Of a stretch of DNA of 8,982 nt, positions 1-6,144 are shown in pieces. Source of the DNA: an uncultured bacterium (GTDB lineage Bacteria; Cyanobacteriota; Vampirovibrionia; Gastranaerophilales; Gastranaerophilaceae); the NCBI GenBank assembly GCA_948742005.1, contig CAPYQR010000056.1, positions 1-8,982 of the forward strand, read 5' to 3'. Position numbers and translations under genes: made by a program. The first letter of the stretch is position 1. Every line of letters starts with the position of its first letter. Under the pieces are notes generated by a model. It was not told where the DNA came from. It searched no databases and saw nothing but the letters and a program-made list of their open reading frames with translations.

Positions 1-2
1 CT

Positions 3-590
3 GCAAAGGCAATTGCAAACAACAAAGGAATGATGCAAAATGCCAAAACATTATTCAAACATGAATTATCAAACAAATTTGTAATATTTATTACAGCTGC
101 AAGTGCACTGCCAAGAATAACAAATGAAATTATACCTGCCTTTCAAAACGAAGGTATTGTTGCAGGTATTAAAACAACAGCAAAAGTAACCGCAAGAACA
201 GTTGCTGATTTCTTCTCTAATGCCGGTTTCAGTGCAATCGGAAGAGCAATTGGAACGGTTGCGGGAAGCATTTTTGGTCCTGTCGGAACAGTAATCGGCG
301 GAACAATAGGAGATATCACAGGAAGCTTCTTTTCAAATAAATTAATGTGCAAAATATTCAAAAAAGATGATTCTCAAAACGAGCAAAACGATGCACAAAG
401 CGCACAAAGCACGCAAACTGCACCGGAAGAAAATATACAACCGTCAACAAGCCAAAATCAAAGCAATCCGCAAAACGACTCAAGCGCAAAGGCATCTGCA
501 AAAGCCGATATTTACAAACCCAACAGATATGAAGGGATGACAAGCAGATATCAAGGCCCGAGAAAAACAAGGAAAGAATTTCTAGCTTAA
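3..590 (+). CDS. Glycine-zipper protein with Q/N/S-rich tail, 5'-partial, unknown function
   Basis: I do not recognise this family. The frame is open to the left edge: nine further codons precede the first ATG at 30, so the true start is probably outside the window, although ATG30/ATG33 cannot be excluded. Counting from ATG30, residues about 15-40 are hydrophobic. Residues about 68-105 form a glycine-rich hydrophobic stretch with repeated GxxxG spacing ('AIGTVAGSIFGPVGTVIGG'), the pattern of glycine zippers that pack in membranes or oligomers. The stretch ends in a basic 'KIFKK'. Residues about 113-160 are low-complexity and rich in Q, N, S and A, followed by a basic C-terminus. No catalytic motif is visible. 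The stop codon lies 9 bases inside the convergent gene at 582-821. Coding status looks sound; function is open (membrane-associated or self-assembling protein is inference). Confidence 0.75.
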   Translation, partial: AKAIANNKGMMQNAKTLFKHELSNKFVIFITAASALPRITNEIIPAFQNEGIVAGIKTTAKVTARTVADFFSNAGFSAIGRAIGTVAGSIFGPVGTVIGGTIGDITGSFFSNKLMCKIFKKDDSQNEQNDAQSAQSTQTAPEENIQPSTSQNQSNPQNDSSAKASAKADIYKPNRYEGMTSRYQGPRKTRKEFLA

Positions 591-821
591 TGTTGAACCT
601 AATGCTTTAAGGTTTTCATAAGGAACGCCTGCTTCGGATAATTCTTCCGCAGAAATTCCAAATAAACTTATCATATTTAGTGCGTTTTTAAATTCAAAAC
701 CCTTTTTAGTTTTTCTTTTCTTGTCCGTTATAATACTAAAAATGTTGCTGACCGCCGTTTCTCTTGTCATAAAATAAGATGTTTCAGCTTTTCTTAATGT
801 TCTTTTTTTACATTTACCCAT
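582..821 (-). CDS. Small hypothetical protein (79 aa)
   Basis: Unrecognised short protein. The first 26 residues are basic (MGKCKKRTLRK...). The rest reads like a real helical domain: 'NALNMISLFGISAEELSEAG' followed by 'VPYENLKAL', with regular spacing of leucines and acidic residues. No signal peptide or membrane segment. It ends in TAG at 582-584, overlapping the 3' end of the upstream-strand gene by 9 bases in a tail-to-tail arrangement. No clear Shine-Dalgarno precedes ATG821, and an internal Met (residue 18, 'MTRETAVSN') is an alternative start, also without one. Protein-like composition rather than homology supports the call. Confidence 0.6.
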   Translation of the reverse strand: MGKCKKRTLRKAETSYFMTRETAVSNIFSIITDKKRKTKKGFEFKNALNMISLFGISAEELSEAGVPYENLKALGSTLS

Positions 822-881
822 AAACTTATTTTCTAATATTTTTCAAATTTTGTCTATGGGTTGTAATAAATTGTAAATTTT

Positions 882-910
882 TTGACACATCAAACAAATT
901 TTTATATTTT
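882..910 (+). promoter_or_regulatory. Sigma-70-type promoter for the RelA/SpoT-like gene
   Basis: A perfect -35 TTGACA (882-887) is followed after exactly 17 bases by TATTTT (905-910, 4 of 6 to consensus). Transcription would start near 917. That leaves about 40 bases before ATG958 but only about 5 before the possible TTG start at 922, which favours the ATG. Confidence 0.55.
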
Positions 911-957
911 TCTGCGTTAAATTGAATGGAGATAATTTTAAACACGAAAGAAATAAT

Positions 958-1824
958 ATGTTAAATTTAAATTCATTTTTACAAATAAAAAACACCAGAA
1001 ACCAAACTAATTTGCCTGTAAACAATTTAAAATTATATCGTAATTTATATAATTTCAAAGGAAACAACTTAAAACCTCTGCCATACGACACAATAAACTT
1101 TGGAAATACGCTAAATACTGCACTTTTACAAGCGATTGACAATAAAGAAATTTGCGAAAGGCTGCATACTAACGCAAAAAAGGCGAGTGACGATTTAGAC
1201 AAAACTCTAAAATCATATATTGGCGACCTTATTGGAACAGCAGACGAATCAAAAGTTGTTTTCTCGCTTGATAAGAGAATTAAATCAACGGACAGCATAA
1301 GAGAAAAAGCAACAGAAATTTTTGAAGCCGAATTTTCAAAAGCTGAGCCTAAATTTTTTAACATTAAAAATATTGATTCTCTAAAACTAAGACTGCACGA
1401 CATTATTGGCGAGAGAATAACTCTTCAATACGCGGAAGAGCAAAAAGGAGATATTGTTTTAGACAGATTAATTAAAGCAGTAAAAGATAAAAAACTTAAA
1501 ATAGTCAGCATTGAAAACTATTCTCCTAAAGATTTGCCCGAAAATATTGAATATTTCAGCAAAGAAAAATTAGAAGAATTACAAGAAGCCATCAACTCAA
1601 CGCACGATAAAAACGAAAACCCTGTCACAATTCAATACAAAACCAAAAAGACAGGCTATATGGCGCTTCATCTTGATGTAGATTTATCAGACGGATACAA
1701 ATATCCATCCAATCTGGACAGATATTTCGGAGAAATTCAAATTGTCGGAAAAGATGTTGCCGCGCTAAAAGAAGTTGAAGACCTTTGTTATAAATTAAAA
1801 AGCAACAAGGCAATTAAAAAATAA
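958..1824 (+). CDS. RelA/SpoT-type (p)ppGpp synthetase domain protein, probably frameshifted at its 3' end
   Basis: Nucleotidyltransferase-fold alarmone synthetase domain, which in this family moves pyrophosphate from ATP to GDP/GTP. Numbering from ATG958: residues 107-117 'RIKSTDSIREK' give the R-x-K-x3-S-x3-K ATP-binding signature; D148 in 'LHDIIGERI' fits the metal-binding Asp (D-x2-G-x-R); 'TGYMALH' (Y234, H238) fits the GYxSxH motif that contacts GDP; 'EIQI' (E259, Q261) fits the catalytic Glu motif, though the following 'RT' is 'VG'. All key residues are kept. No HD hydrolase or TGS/ACT domain is present, so it is a single-domain synthetase. The first ~50 residues are Asn-rich with 'YNFKG' and 'DTINFGN', probably a lineage-specific leader. 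ATG958 is preferred over TTG922 because of the promoter at 882-910. The stop at 1822 directly follows an A6 run; the protein seems to continue in another frame (next entry). Synthetase versus toxic alarmone synthetase or another pyrophosphokinase cannot be decided. Confidence 0.8.
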   Translation: MLNLNSFLQIKNTRNQTNLPVNNLKLYRNLYNFKGNNLKPLPYDTINFGNTLNTALLQAIDNKEICERLHTNAKKASDDLDKTLKSYIGDLIGTADESKVVFSLDKRIKSTDSIREKATEIFEAEFSKAEPKFFNIKNIDSLKLRLHDIIGERITLQYAEEQKGDIVLDRLIKAVKDKKLKIVSIENYSPKDLPENIEYFSKEKLEELQEAINSTHDKNENPVTIQYKTKKTGYMALHLDVDLSDGYKYPSNLDRYFGEIQIVGKDVAALKEVEDLCYKLKSNKAIKK

Positions 1825-2131
1825 TTCAATCAATTACAAACCTTTTGCAAACTATTTTTTAAGATATTACATGCCCGAAAAACATAGAAAACTTACTCAA
1901 TATTTTGAACAATATACTTTAAGAGCATATTTAATCCAAAGACAAAAATCACCGCAAGATGCTAAATCATCAATCCTGCCGACAATTGAAGAATGCGGGC
2001 TAAAGGGGAAAATTCCCGCAGCGCTGGATTTTAATATTTTGAAAAGAATAAAAGACAACTGTGACGACATTGCAAGAGTTCAGGCAAACCCGCAAAAAGC
2101 ACTTGATGAAATTATTGCAAAAAAGGAATAA
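1823..2131 (+). pseudogene. Frame-shifted continuation of the RelA/SpoT-like gene (helical C-terminal part)
   Basis: Removing one A from the A6 run at 1816-1821 joins the synthetase frame to this one without a stop. The joined reading goes through 'INYKPFANYFLRYYMPEKH' and on into the part that starts at ATG1871 (86 codons). The reading upstream of ATG1871 is protein-like, and no Shine-Dalgarno precedes that ATG, so an independent gene starting there is less likely. The segment is charged and helical ('QYFEQYTLRAYLIQRQ', 'ILKRIKDNCDDIARVQANP'), typical of a C-terminal extension after a synthetase core. It stops at 2129-2131, just after a second A6 run. Alternative: a separate 86-residue protein, for example an antitoxin-like partner. 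Confidence 0.6.
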
Positions 2132-2214
2132 GAAACCCTAAAGACGAAGCAGGATTAAAAGAGATTGATTTTAACAAACATAAAAAAGATGCAAAAGCAG
2201 AAGTAAAACATTAA
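2120..2214 (+). pseudogene. Last fragment of the RelA/SpoT-like gene after a second frameshift
   Basis: Adding one A to the A6 run at 2119-2124 makes the reading pass the TAA at 2129 and return to the original synthetase frame. It continues with 'GIRNPKDEAGLKEIDFNKHK' and ends at TAA 2212-2214. The stretch has no start codon or ribosome site of its own, yet has coding-like composition (K, D, E, A). With both corrections the gene is 958-2214, about 418 codons. Confidence 0.5.
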
Positions 2215-2264
2215 AATACTTTATGTTGATTTAATCTATTGTAATTTTTGCTTTTTTGCTTCAT

Positions 2265-2270
2265 TATAAT
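2265..2270 (+). promoter_or_regulatory. -10 element (TATAAT) upstream of pgi
   Basis: A perfect TATAAT sits 33 bases before the pgi ATG. There is no good -35 at 16-18 bases; the nearest TTG-type hexamer is TTGTAA at 2239-2244, with a 20-base spacer. Start of transcription would be near 2277, giving a leader of about 26 bases that carries the GGAGG ribosome site at 2294-2298. Confidence 0.45.
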
Positions 2271-2302
2271 TAATGTAAATATTTTATTATTCTGGAGGAA
2301 AT

Positions 2303-3526
2303 ATGACAAATTCAACAGTAGAAGTCGTTAAAAAATGCTGCTGTGAATCTTTTCAAGAGCTTGCACAAAAAGCGGTTGAAGATATTAAATCACGCGCAGG
2401 AAAAAGCGGTCAGTTTTTAAATTGGATTGAAGTTTTACCCAATATAGAACTTGACAATATAGACAAACTCTACGATATGGCACAAAATGCCAAAATGGGA
2501 AAATATACTGATATAGCAATCCTTGGAATCGGCGGTTCACGCCACACAACAGAAAACATAACAAAATTGCTCGGAATAGACAAGCATGTTCACTTTTTCT
2601 CTTCTGTTGTACCTTTAAGCTTTGAAAGATTCATTTCAAATATTGATATTGATAAAACCTTATTCTTAGTTGTTTCAAAATCCGGCGGAACACTTGAAAC
2701 TACGGTTGGGTATGAAAAAACAAAAGAATATATAGAAAAACACACAAATTCAAAAGATACATCAAGCCATTTTGTGGCAATGACAGATAAAAACCCTGAA
2801 AAATCAGCCCTAAGAAGAATTGTTGAATCAGGTGAAATCAAAATGTCAGGATTTGTCCATGATGATGTTGGCGGAAGATTTTCTATTTTTGATGATGCTA
2901 CAATTTTTACATTATTCTTCCTCGGCATTTCAAAAGAAGATGTTAAAGACATGTTAAATGCTTCTCTAGATGCTCAAAAAGAATTTTTAAACCCGGAAAT
3001 TGATAAAAACGAAGCGCTTCAATTAGCAAAATTCAATGTAAAAGCTTTTAATATGGGAAAAACAAAACATTTTATCGAATATTTCGGGGATGAATTTTTC
3101 GGAACAACCCTATGGGAAAAACAGCTTAAAAATGAATCCCTAAAAGCAAGAATTTCAACAGACACAAACGTTGGTCCGGGATATCTACATTATAATGCCG
3201 AAGCAGACTTAGACATTGATAACAATGATTCATTTTTCACATTTGTTTATGTTGATTCAAATGACAAAGTTATGAATGCGGTAATGACGGGCGTAATTAA
3301 TGCTTATTGCGCGCAGCACCCTGTTTCTAAGATTGTTTTAAAAGATTTATCAATTAAATCAATTGCAAGATTTATTGAACTTAAACATTTTGAAACATTA
3401 TACACAGGCTATATTTTAAGAGCAATGAAAAATAATTTCACGCCCTGCGATATCGCGCTTGATGAAGTTTTACAGCCGAATGTTGAAAAATATAAAAAAG
3501 AAGTAAAGAAAGCAATGAATTCTTAA
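2303..3526 (+). CDS. pgi: Glucose-6-phosphate isomerase (divergent, short)
   Basis: Cytosolic glycolytic enzyme interconverting glucose-6-phosphate and fructose-6-phosphate. The two SIS sugar-isomerase domains are visible. 'LGIGGSRHTTE' (74-84) and 'VSKSGGTLETT' (124-134) bind the phosphate. 'VGGRFSIFD' (189-197) is the core of PGI signature 1, with the usual following 'SAVG' changed to 'DDAT'. 'WEKQLKNES' (271-279) holds the expected catalytic Glu (E278). H296 in 'GYLHYNAEAD' fits the ring-opening His. 'QPNVEKYK' (391-398) is the C-terminal signature, with K398 as the conserved Lys. At 407 residues it is shorter than most bacterial PGIs (about 440-550), resembling the compact class. GGAGG at 2294-2298 decides the start. 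Its transcript should end at the hairpin at 3542-3595. Odd: a CCC run at residues 12-14. Confidence 0.93.
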   Translation: MTNSTVEVVKKCCCESFQELAQKAVEDIKSRAGKSGQFLNWIEVLPNIELDNIDKLYDMAQNAKMGKYTDIAILGIGGSRHTTENITKLLGIDKHVHFFSSVVPLSFERFISNIDIDKTLFLVVSKSGGTLETTVGYEKTKEYIEKHTNSKDTSSHFVAMTDKNPEKSALRRIVESGEIKMSGFVHDDVGGRFSIFDDATIFTLFFLGISKEDVKDMLNASLDAQKEFLNPEIDKNEALQLAKFNVKAFNMGKTKHFIEYFGDEFFGTTLWEKQLKNESLKARISTDTNVGPGYLHYNAEADLDIDNNDSFFTFVYVDSNDKVMNAVMTGVINAYCAQHPVSKIVLKDLSIKSIARFIELKHFETLYTGYILRAMKNNFTPCDIALDEVLQPNVEKYKKEVKKAMNS

Positions 3527-3535
3527 AAACAGATA

Positions 3536-3541
3536 TATAAT
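3536..3541 (+). promoter_or_regulatory. -10 element (TATAAT) between pgi and the decarboxylase gene
   Basis: A perfect TATAAT lies 10 bases after the pgi stop. The -35 position is poor (CAATGA with a 17-base spacer). If used, transcription would start near 3548, inside the left arm of the terminator hairpin, so the decarboxylase leader would carry most of that hairpin. It is the only promoter-like site I see close to that gene. Confidence 0.3.
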
Positions 3542-3595
3542 AAAACTTGTAATGATAAAAGGTTTAAAAAACCTGAATCATTACAAGTTTTTTTT
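3542..3595 (+). terminator. Rho-independent terminator (or leader hairpin) between pgi and the decarboxylase gene
   Basis: The left arm 3542-3556 pairs perfectly with 3577-3591 (15 bp, core ACTTGTAATGAT/ATCATTACAAGT). Inside it a second 6-bp stem AGGTTT (3560-3565) / AAACCT (3569-3574) is separated by a small internal loop. The 3' side ends in eight T (3588-3595). This ends pgi transcripts, yet it lies only 20 bases before the next start codon and 5 bases before that gene's ribosome site, so it could also work as an attenuator. Confidence 0.85.
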
Positions 3596-3614
3596 ACTAC
3601 AGGAGCAGACAACA

Positions 3615-5276
3615 ATGAGGAAAATTAAAATTTCGGATTATCTAATCCAACAATTAAACAAACTTCAAATCACAGAAATCTTCGGGCTTCCAGGGGATTA
3701 TAATTTTGAACTTGTTGAAGCAGTCGAAAGAAATAAAAACGTAAACTGGATTGGTTCGTCAAATGAACTCAACGGAGCTTATTGCGCGGACGGTTATGCA
3801 AGACAAAAGGGATACGGCGCAATGATTACAACATTCGGCGTTGGTGAATTATCTGCAATTAATGGAATTGCAGGCTCAATGGCAGAAAATGTTCCCGTTA
3901 TGAAAATCACAGGAATTCCCTCAACAAAACATATCGAAAACAAAACCCTTTTGCATCATAATCTGGACAATGCTGATTATCAAGCTTTTTACAGAGTTTA
4001 TCAAAACGTTGTTGAGGCAAGCGCCTTTTTAACAAAAGAAAATGCAAAATCTGAAATTGACAGGCTGATTAATGTAATGGTCAGAACAAAAAAACCTGTT
4101 TATGCTGCAATTCCAATGGATGTTGCGGTTATGGAAATTGAAAATATTAATAATGAGATAGTTGAACCTGTCTCGGATGAAAAAAATCTAAATTTGGCAG
4201 TTGATGAAATAATTAAAGAAATTAAAAATTCTAAAAAACCTGTCGTAATTGCAGATATTTTAGCGCGCAGATTTGGTACAAGGAAAGAAGTTAATGAATT
4301 TTTAGAAAAAACAAAAATCCCATCAACCTGTTTTATTAGAGGACTAGACGTCATAAAAAACGATTGTGTAAATTATTTTGGCTGTTATATGGGAAAAAGC
4401 ACAAACAAAGATTGTTATGATTACGCTAATTCCTCTGATTGCGTTATTTGTTTTGGAGATGTTATTTCTGACCTTAATACAATGGGGTTTGATTTTGAAT
4501 TTGATTTAAATGAAATAATCAGCGTTCAGGGTGATTTTGTCAAAATCAGAGGCAGAAAAATTGATAATGTTTTACTAAAAGATGTTATTAAAAAACTGGC
4601 TGAAAAAACAGATTATATTTCAAATGAAAAAATAACAAGAACACTTAAATACAGCGAAAATAACACACAAAACACAAACGAAAAACTTACAACAAGCTAT
4701 CTTTACCCCCGTTTGGAAAAATTTTTAAAAGAAAATGATATTTTTATAAACGAAGTCGGTTTAACCTCTTTTGGCGTAATTCCAATGCATTTAAAAAATA
4801 ATATCGATATCAACAATCAAATGCTCTGGGGTTCAATAGGCTGGGCGACTCCTTGCGCTTTTGGGTGCGCTATAGCGGATAGAAAAAGAAGAACAATTTT
4901 AATCACAGGAGATGGCGCACACCAATTAACCGCACAGGAAATTTCAACAATGATGCGAAACAATGTCAAACCGATTATTTTTATAATTAATAATGACGGA
5001 TACACTGTTGAGCGGATTTTGTGTGACGATATTGAAGCAAAATACAATGAAATTGCAGCCTGGAACTACGCACAGCTTCCAAAAGCCTTTAAGGGAGATT
5101 GTTTTTGCGCAGAAGTTAAAACAAACAAAGAATTAGATGAAGTTTTACAAAAAATTGATTCATTTAACAATGAAAAAATGTGCTATATTGAACTTCACAT
5201 TAATTATTTAGACATCCCAAAACTCGCAAACGCAATCGTGAAACATCCTGAACAATTGGCAAAATTAAGCAAATAA
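3615..5276 (+). CDS. Thiamine-diphosphate-dependent 2-keto acid decarboxylase (pyruvate/indolepyruvate decarboxylase family)
   Basis: Cytosolic enzyme decarboxylating a 2-keto acid to an aldehyde; with pyruvate this is the first step of ethanol fermentation. 553 residues from ATG3615, the usual family length. Landmarks match yeast/Zymomonas PDC closely: 'GLPGDYN' with D28; 'SSNELN' with E51, which activates the cofactor; 'FGVGELSAINGIAGSMAEN' (74-92); the H114-H115 pair in 'LLHHNL'; 'WGSIGW' (405-410); the cofactor/Mg site 'TGDGAHQ' (431-437) through 'INNDGYTVE' (458-466), with E466 as the catalytic Glu of the 'GYTxE' motif. An earlier in-frame ATG at 3552 lies inside the terminator stem and is rejected; AGGAG at 3601-3605 supports 3615. 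Substrate (pyruvate, indolepyruvate, phenylpyruvate or branched keto acid) cannot be fixed from sequence alone. Together with pgi it points to sugar fermentation. Confidence 0.9.
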   Translation: MRKIKISDYLIQQLNKLQITEIFGLPGDYNFELVEAVERNKNVNWIGSSNELNGAYCADGYARQKGYGAMITTFGVGELSAINGIAGSMAENVPVMKITGIPSTKHIENKTLLHHNLDNADYQAFYRVYQNVVEASAFLTKENAKSEIDRLINVMVRTKKPVYAAIPMDVAVMEIENINNEIVEPVSDEKNLNLAVDEIIKEIKNSKKPVVIADILARRFGTRKEVNEFLEKTKIPSTCFIRGLDVIKNDCVNYFGCYMGKSTNKDCYDYANSSDCVICFGDVISDLNTMGFDFEFDLNEIISVQGDFVKIRGRKIDNVLLKDVIKKLAEKTDYISNEKITRTLKYSENNTQNTNEKLTTSYLYPRLEKFLKENDIFINEVGLTSFGVIPMHLKNNIDINNQMLWGSIGWATPCAFGCAIADRKRRTILITGDGAHQLTAQEISTMMRNNVKPIIFIINNDGYTVERILCDDIEAKYNEIAAWNYAQLPKAFKGDCFCAEVKTNKELDEVLQKIDSFNNEKMCYIELHINYLDIPKLANAIVKHPEQLAKLSK

Positions 5277-5287
5277 TTATTTAAATA

Positions 5288-5317
5288 TTGTCAAAACAGT
5301 AGAAAAAATGCTAAAAT
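5288..5317 (+). promoter_or_regulatory. Extended -10 promoter for the signal-peptide ORF
   Basis: TTGTCA (5288-5293, 5 of 6) is followed after 18 bases by TAAAAT (5312-5317, 5 of 6), which has an upstream TGc (5309-5311), the extended -10. Start near 5324; the ribosome site GAGGA (5336-5340) precedes ATG5345. Confidence 0.6.
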
Positions 5318-5344
5318 CAAACAGGAATTATTAACGAGGATTTT

Positions 5345-5665
5345 ATGAAAAAAACTAATCTGAAATTTAAATTAGCTTTGATTTTTGCAAGTTTTATACT
5401 TTTTACAGGATTGGTGATTCAAAATCAAACATTTGCACAAGGCGAAAATGCGCCTTTAAAAGAAGTGACTTTAAAAGAACATGTAATTGAAGAAATTACA
5501 TTAAAATTACAGGATGAATTTGCGCAAAAAGAAACAGAAGAAAAAATTGAAACCCTTAGTGAAAACCAAACGCAAAAACAAGGCAAAACACAAATCATAT
5601 CGGCGCAAAATCGATTGAACCTTGTATGGCTTGTCGTGCTTGTGCGAAGCTTGGAAAGTGCGTAA
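5345..5665 (+). CDS. Exported-protein N-terminus fused out of frame to a flavoprotein remnant
   Basis: Starts with a clear signal peptide: basic 'MKKTNLKFK', a hydrophobic core at residues 10-25, then 'NQTFAQ', with likely cleavage after A31. Residues about 32-85 are charged and Gln/Glu-rich ('EEITLKLQDEFAQKETEEK'), soluble and possibly coiled. From about residue 86 the reading ('LNLVWLVVLVRSLESA') is an out-of-frame translation of the flavoprotein remnant that begins near 5596. The original 3' end of this gene is therefore missing and its stop is accidental. Promoter and ribosome site are good, so it is probably transcribed. Function unknown; the natural protein was likely a small exported or periplasmic protein. 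Confidence 0.55.
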   Translation: MKKTNLKFKLALIFASFILFTGLVIQNQTFAQGENAPLKEVTLKEHVIEEITLKLQDEFAQKETEEKIETLSENQTQKQGKTQIISAQNRLNLVWLVVLVRSLESA

Positions 5666-6120
5666 TTGATGATAAAGTTAATGAATTTGTCGAATATGCA
5701 AAGGATTTTGACGGATTTATTTTAGCATCCCCTGTTTATTATGCAGCGGCGGCAGGAGGTGCTGTTTCATTTTTAAACAGGGCGTTTTTCAGCGCCTCAA
5801 TGTCGGGAAGAAAAGAAATCTTCTCTCATAAACCGGGAGCTGCCGTTGCAAACGCAAGACGTGCAGGAACAAGTGCAGCACTTGACCAGTTGAATAAATA
5901 TTTCACAATATCTCAAATGCCGATTATTTCAGGAAGATATTGGAATATGACCCATGGGCACAATGCAGCTGATGTTCTTGAAGACAAAGAGGGTATACAA
6001 AACCTTAGAATTTTAGCGCGCAATATGGCATATTATTTAAAATGTATTGAAGCAGGCAAAAAAGCCGGGGTTGAAGCTCCAAAACAAGAAGAAACAATAT
6101 TTACGGATTTTATAAGATAA
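5596..6120 (+). pseudogene. 5'-truncated iron-sulfur flavoprotein / NADPH-dependent FMN reductase family remnant
   Basis: Flavodoxin-fold oxidoreductase. The family-like reading starts upstream of ATG5626 with 'HIGAKSIEPC' and goes on to 'CMACRACAKLGKC', a C-x2-C-x2-C-x5-C motif like the compact 4Fe-4S motif of iron-sulfur flavoproteins. Then come 'DGFILASPVYYAAAAGG', 'KPGAAVANARRAGTSAALDQ' and 'LNKYFTISQMPIISGRYWNM', strongly family-like. The N-terminal strand and the FMN phosphate loop (GSPR..GNT type, about the first 40-45 residues) are absent in all forward frames. A TGA at 5560-5562 closes this frame, and what precedes belongs to the signal-peptide ORF in another frame. ATG5626 has no ribosome site and lies within the cysteine motif. 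Most likely a deletion remnant that cannot bind FMN; an assembly error is the alternative. Confidence 0.75.
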
Positions 6121-6144
6121 ATCTTATTTCATTGAAAGAATTTT

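Noticed and set aside
843..1403. 186-codon ORF on the minus strand
   Set aside because: It is antisense to the RelA/SpoT-like gene, whose motifs are clear; its translation is Phe/Leu/Ser-rich antisense noise with no domain, and it overlaps the promoter region.
1871..2131. Separate antitoxin gene downstream of a toxic alarmone synthetase
   Set aside because: Attractive but less supported: no ribosome site at 1871, protein-like reading extends upstream to the A6 run, and a one-base correction fuses it to the synthetase. Kept only as the alternative.
3552..3614. Upstream ATG giving the decarboxylase 21 extra residues
   Set aside because: The ATG lies inside the left stem of the terminator, lacks a ribosome site, and the family starts at the 'KISDYLIQQL' region; ATG3615 has AGGAG at a good distance.
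5626..5628. ATG5626 as a true start of a 164-residue flavoprotein
   Set aside because: No ribosome site, and family-like sequence (IGAKSIEPC, including the first Cys of the cluster motif side) extends upstream of it, so the gene is truncated rather than starting here.
6112..6127. Inverted repeat ATAAGAT-AA-ATCTTAT across the flavoprotein stop codon as a terminator
   Set aside because: The loop is only two bases, the stem is almost all A-T, and no T tract follows on either strand.
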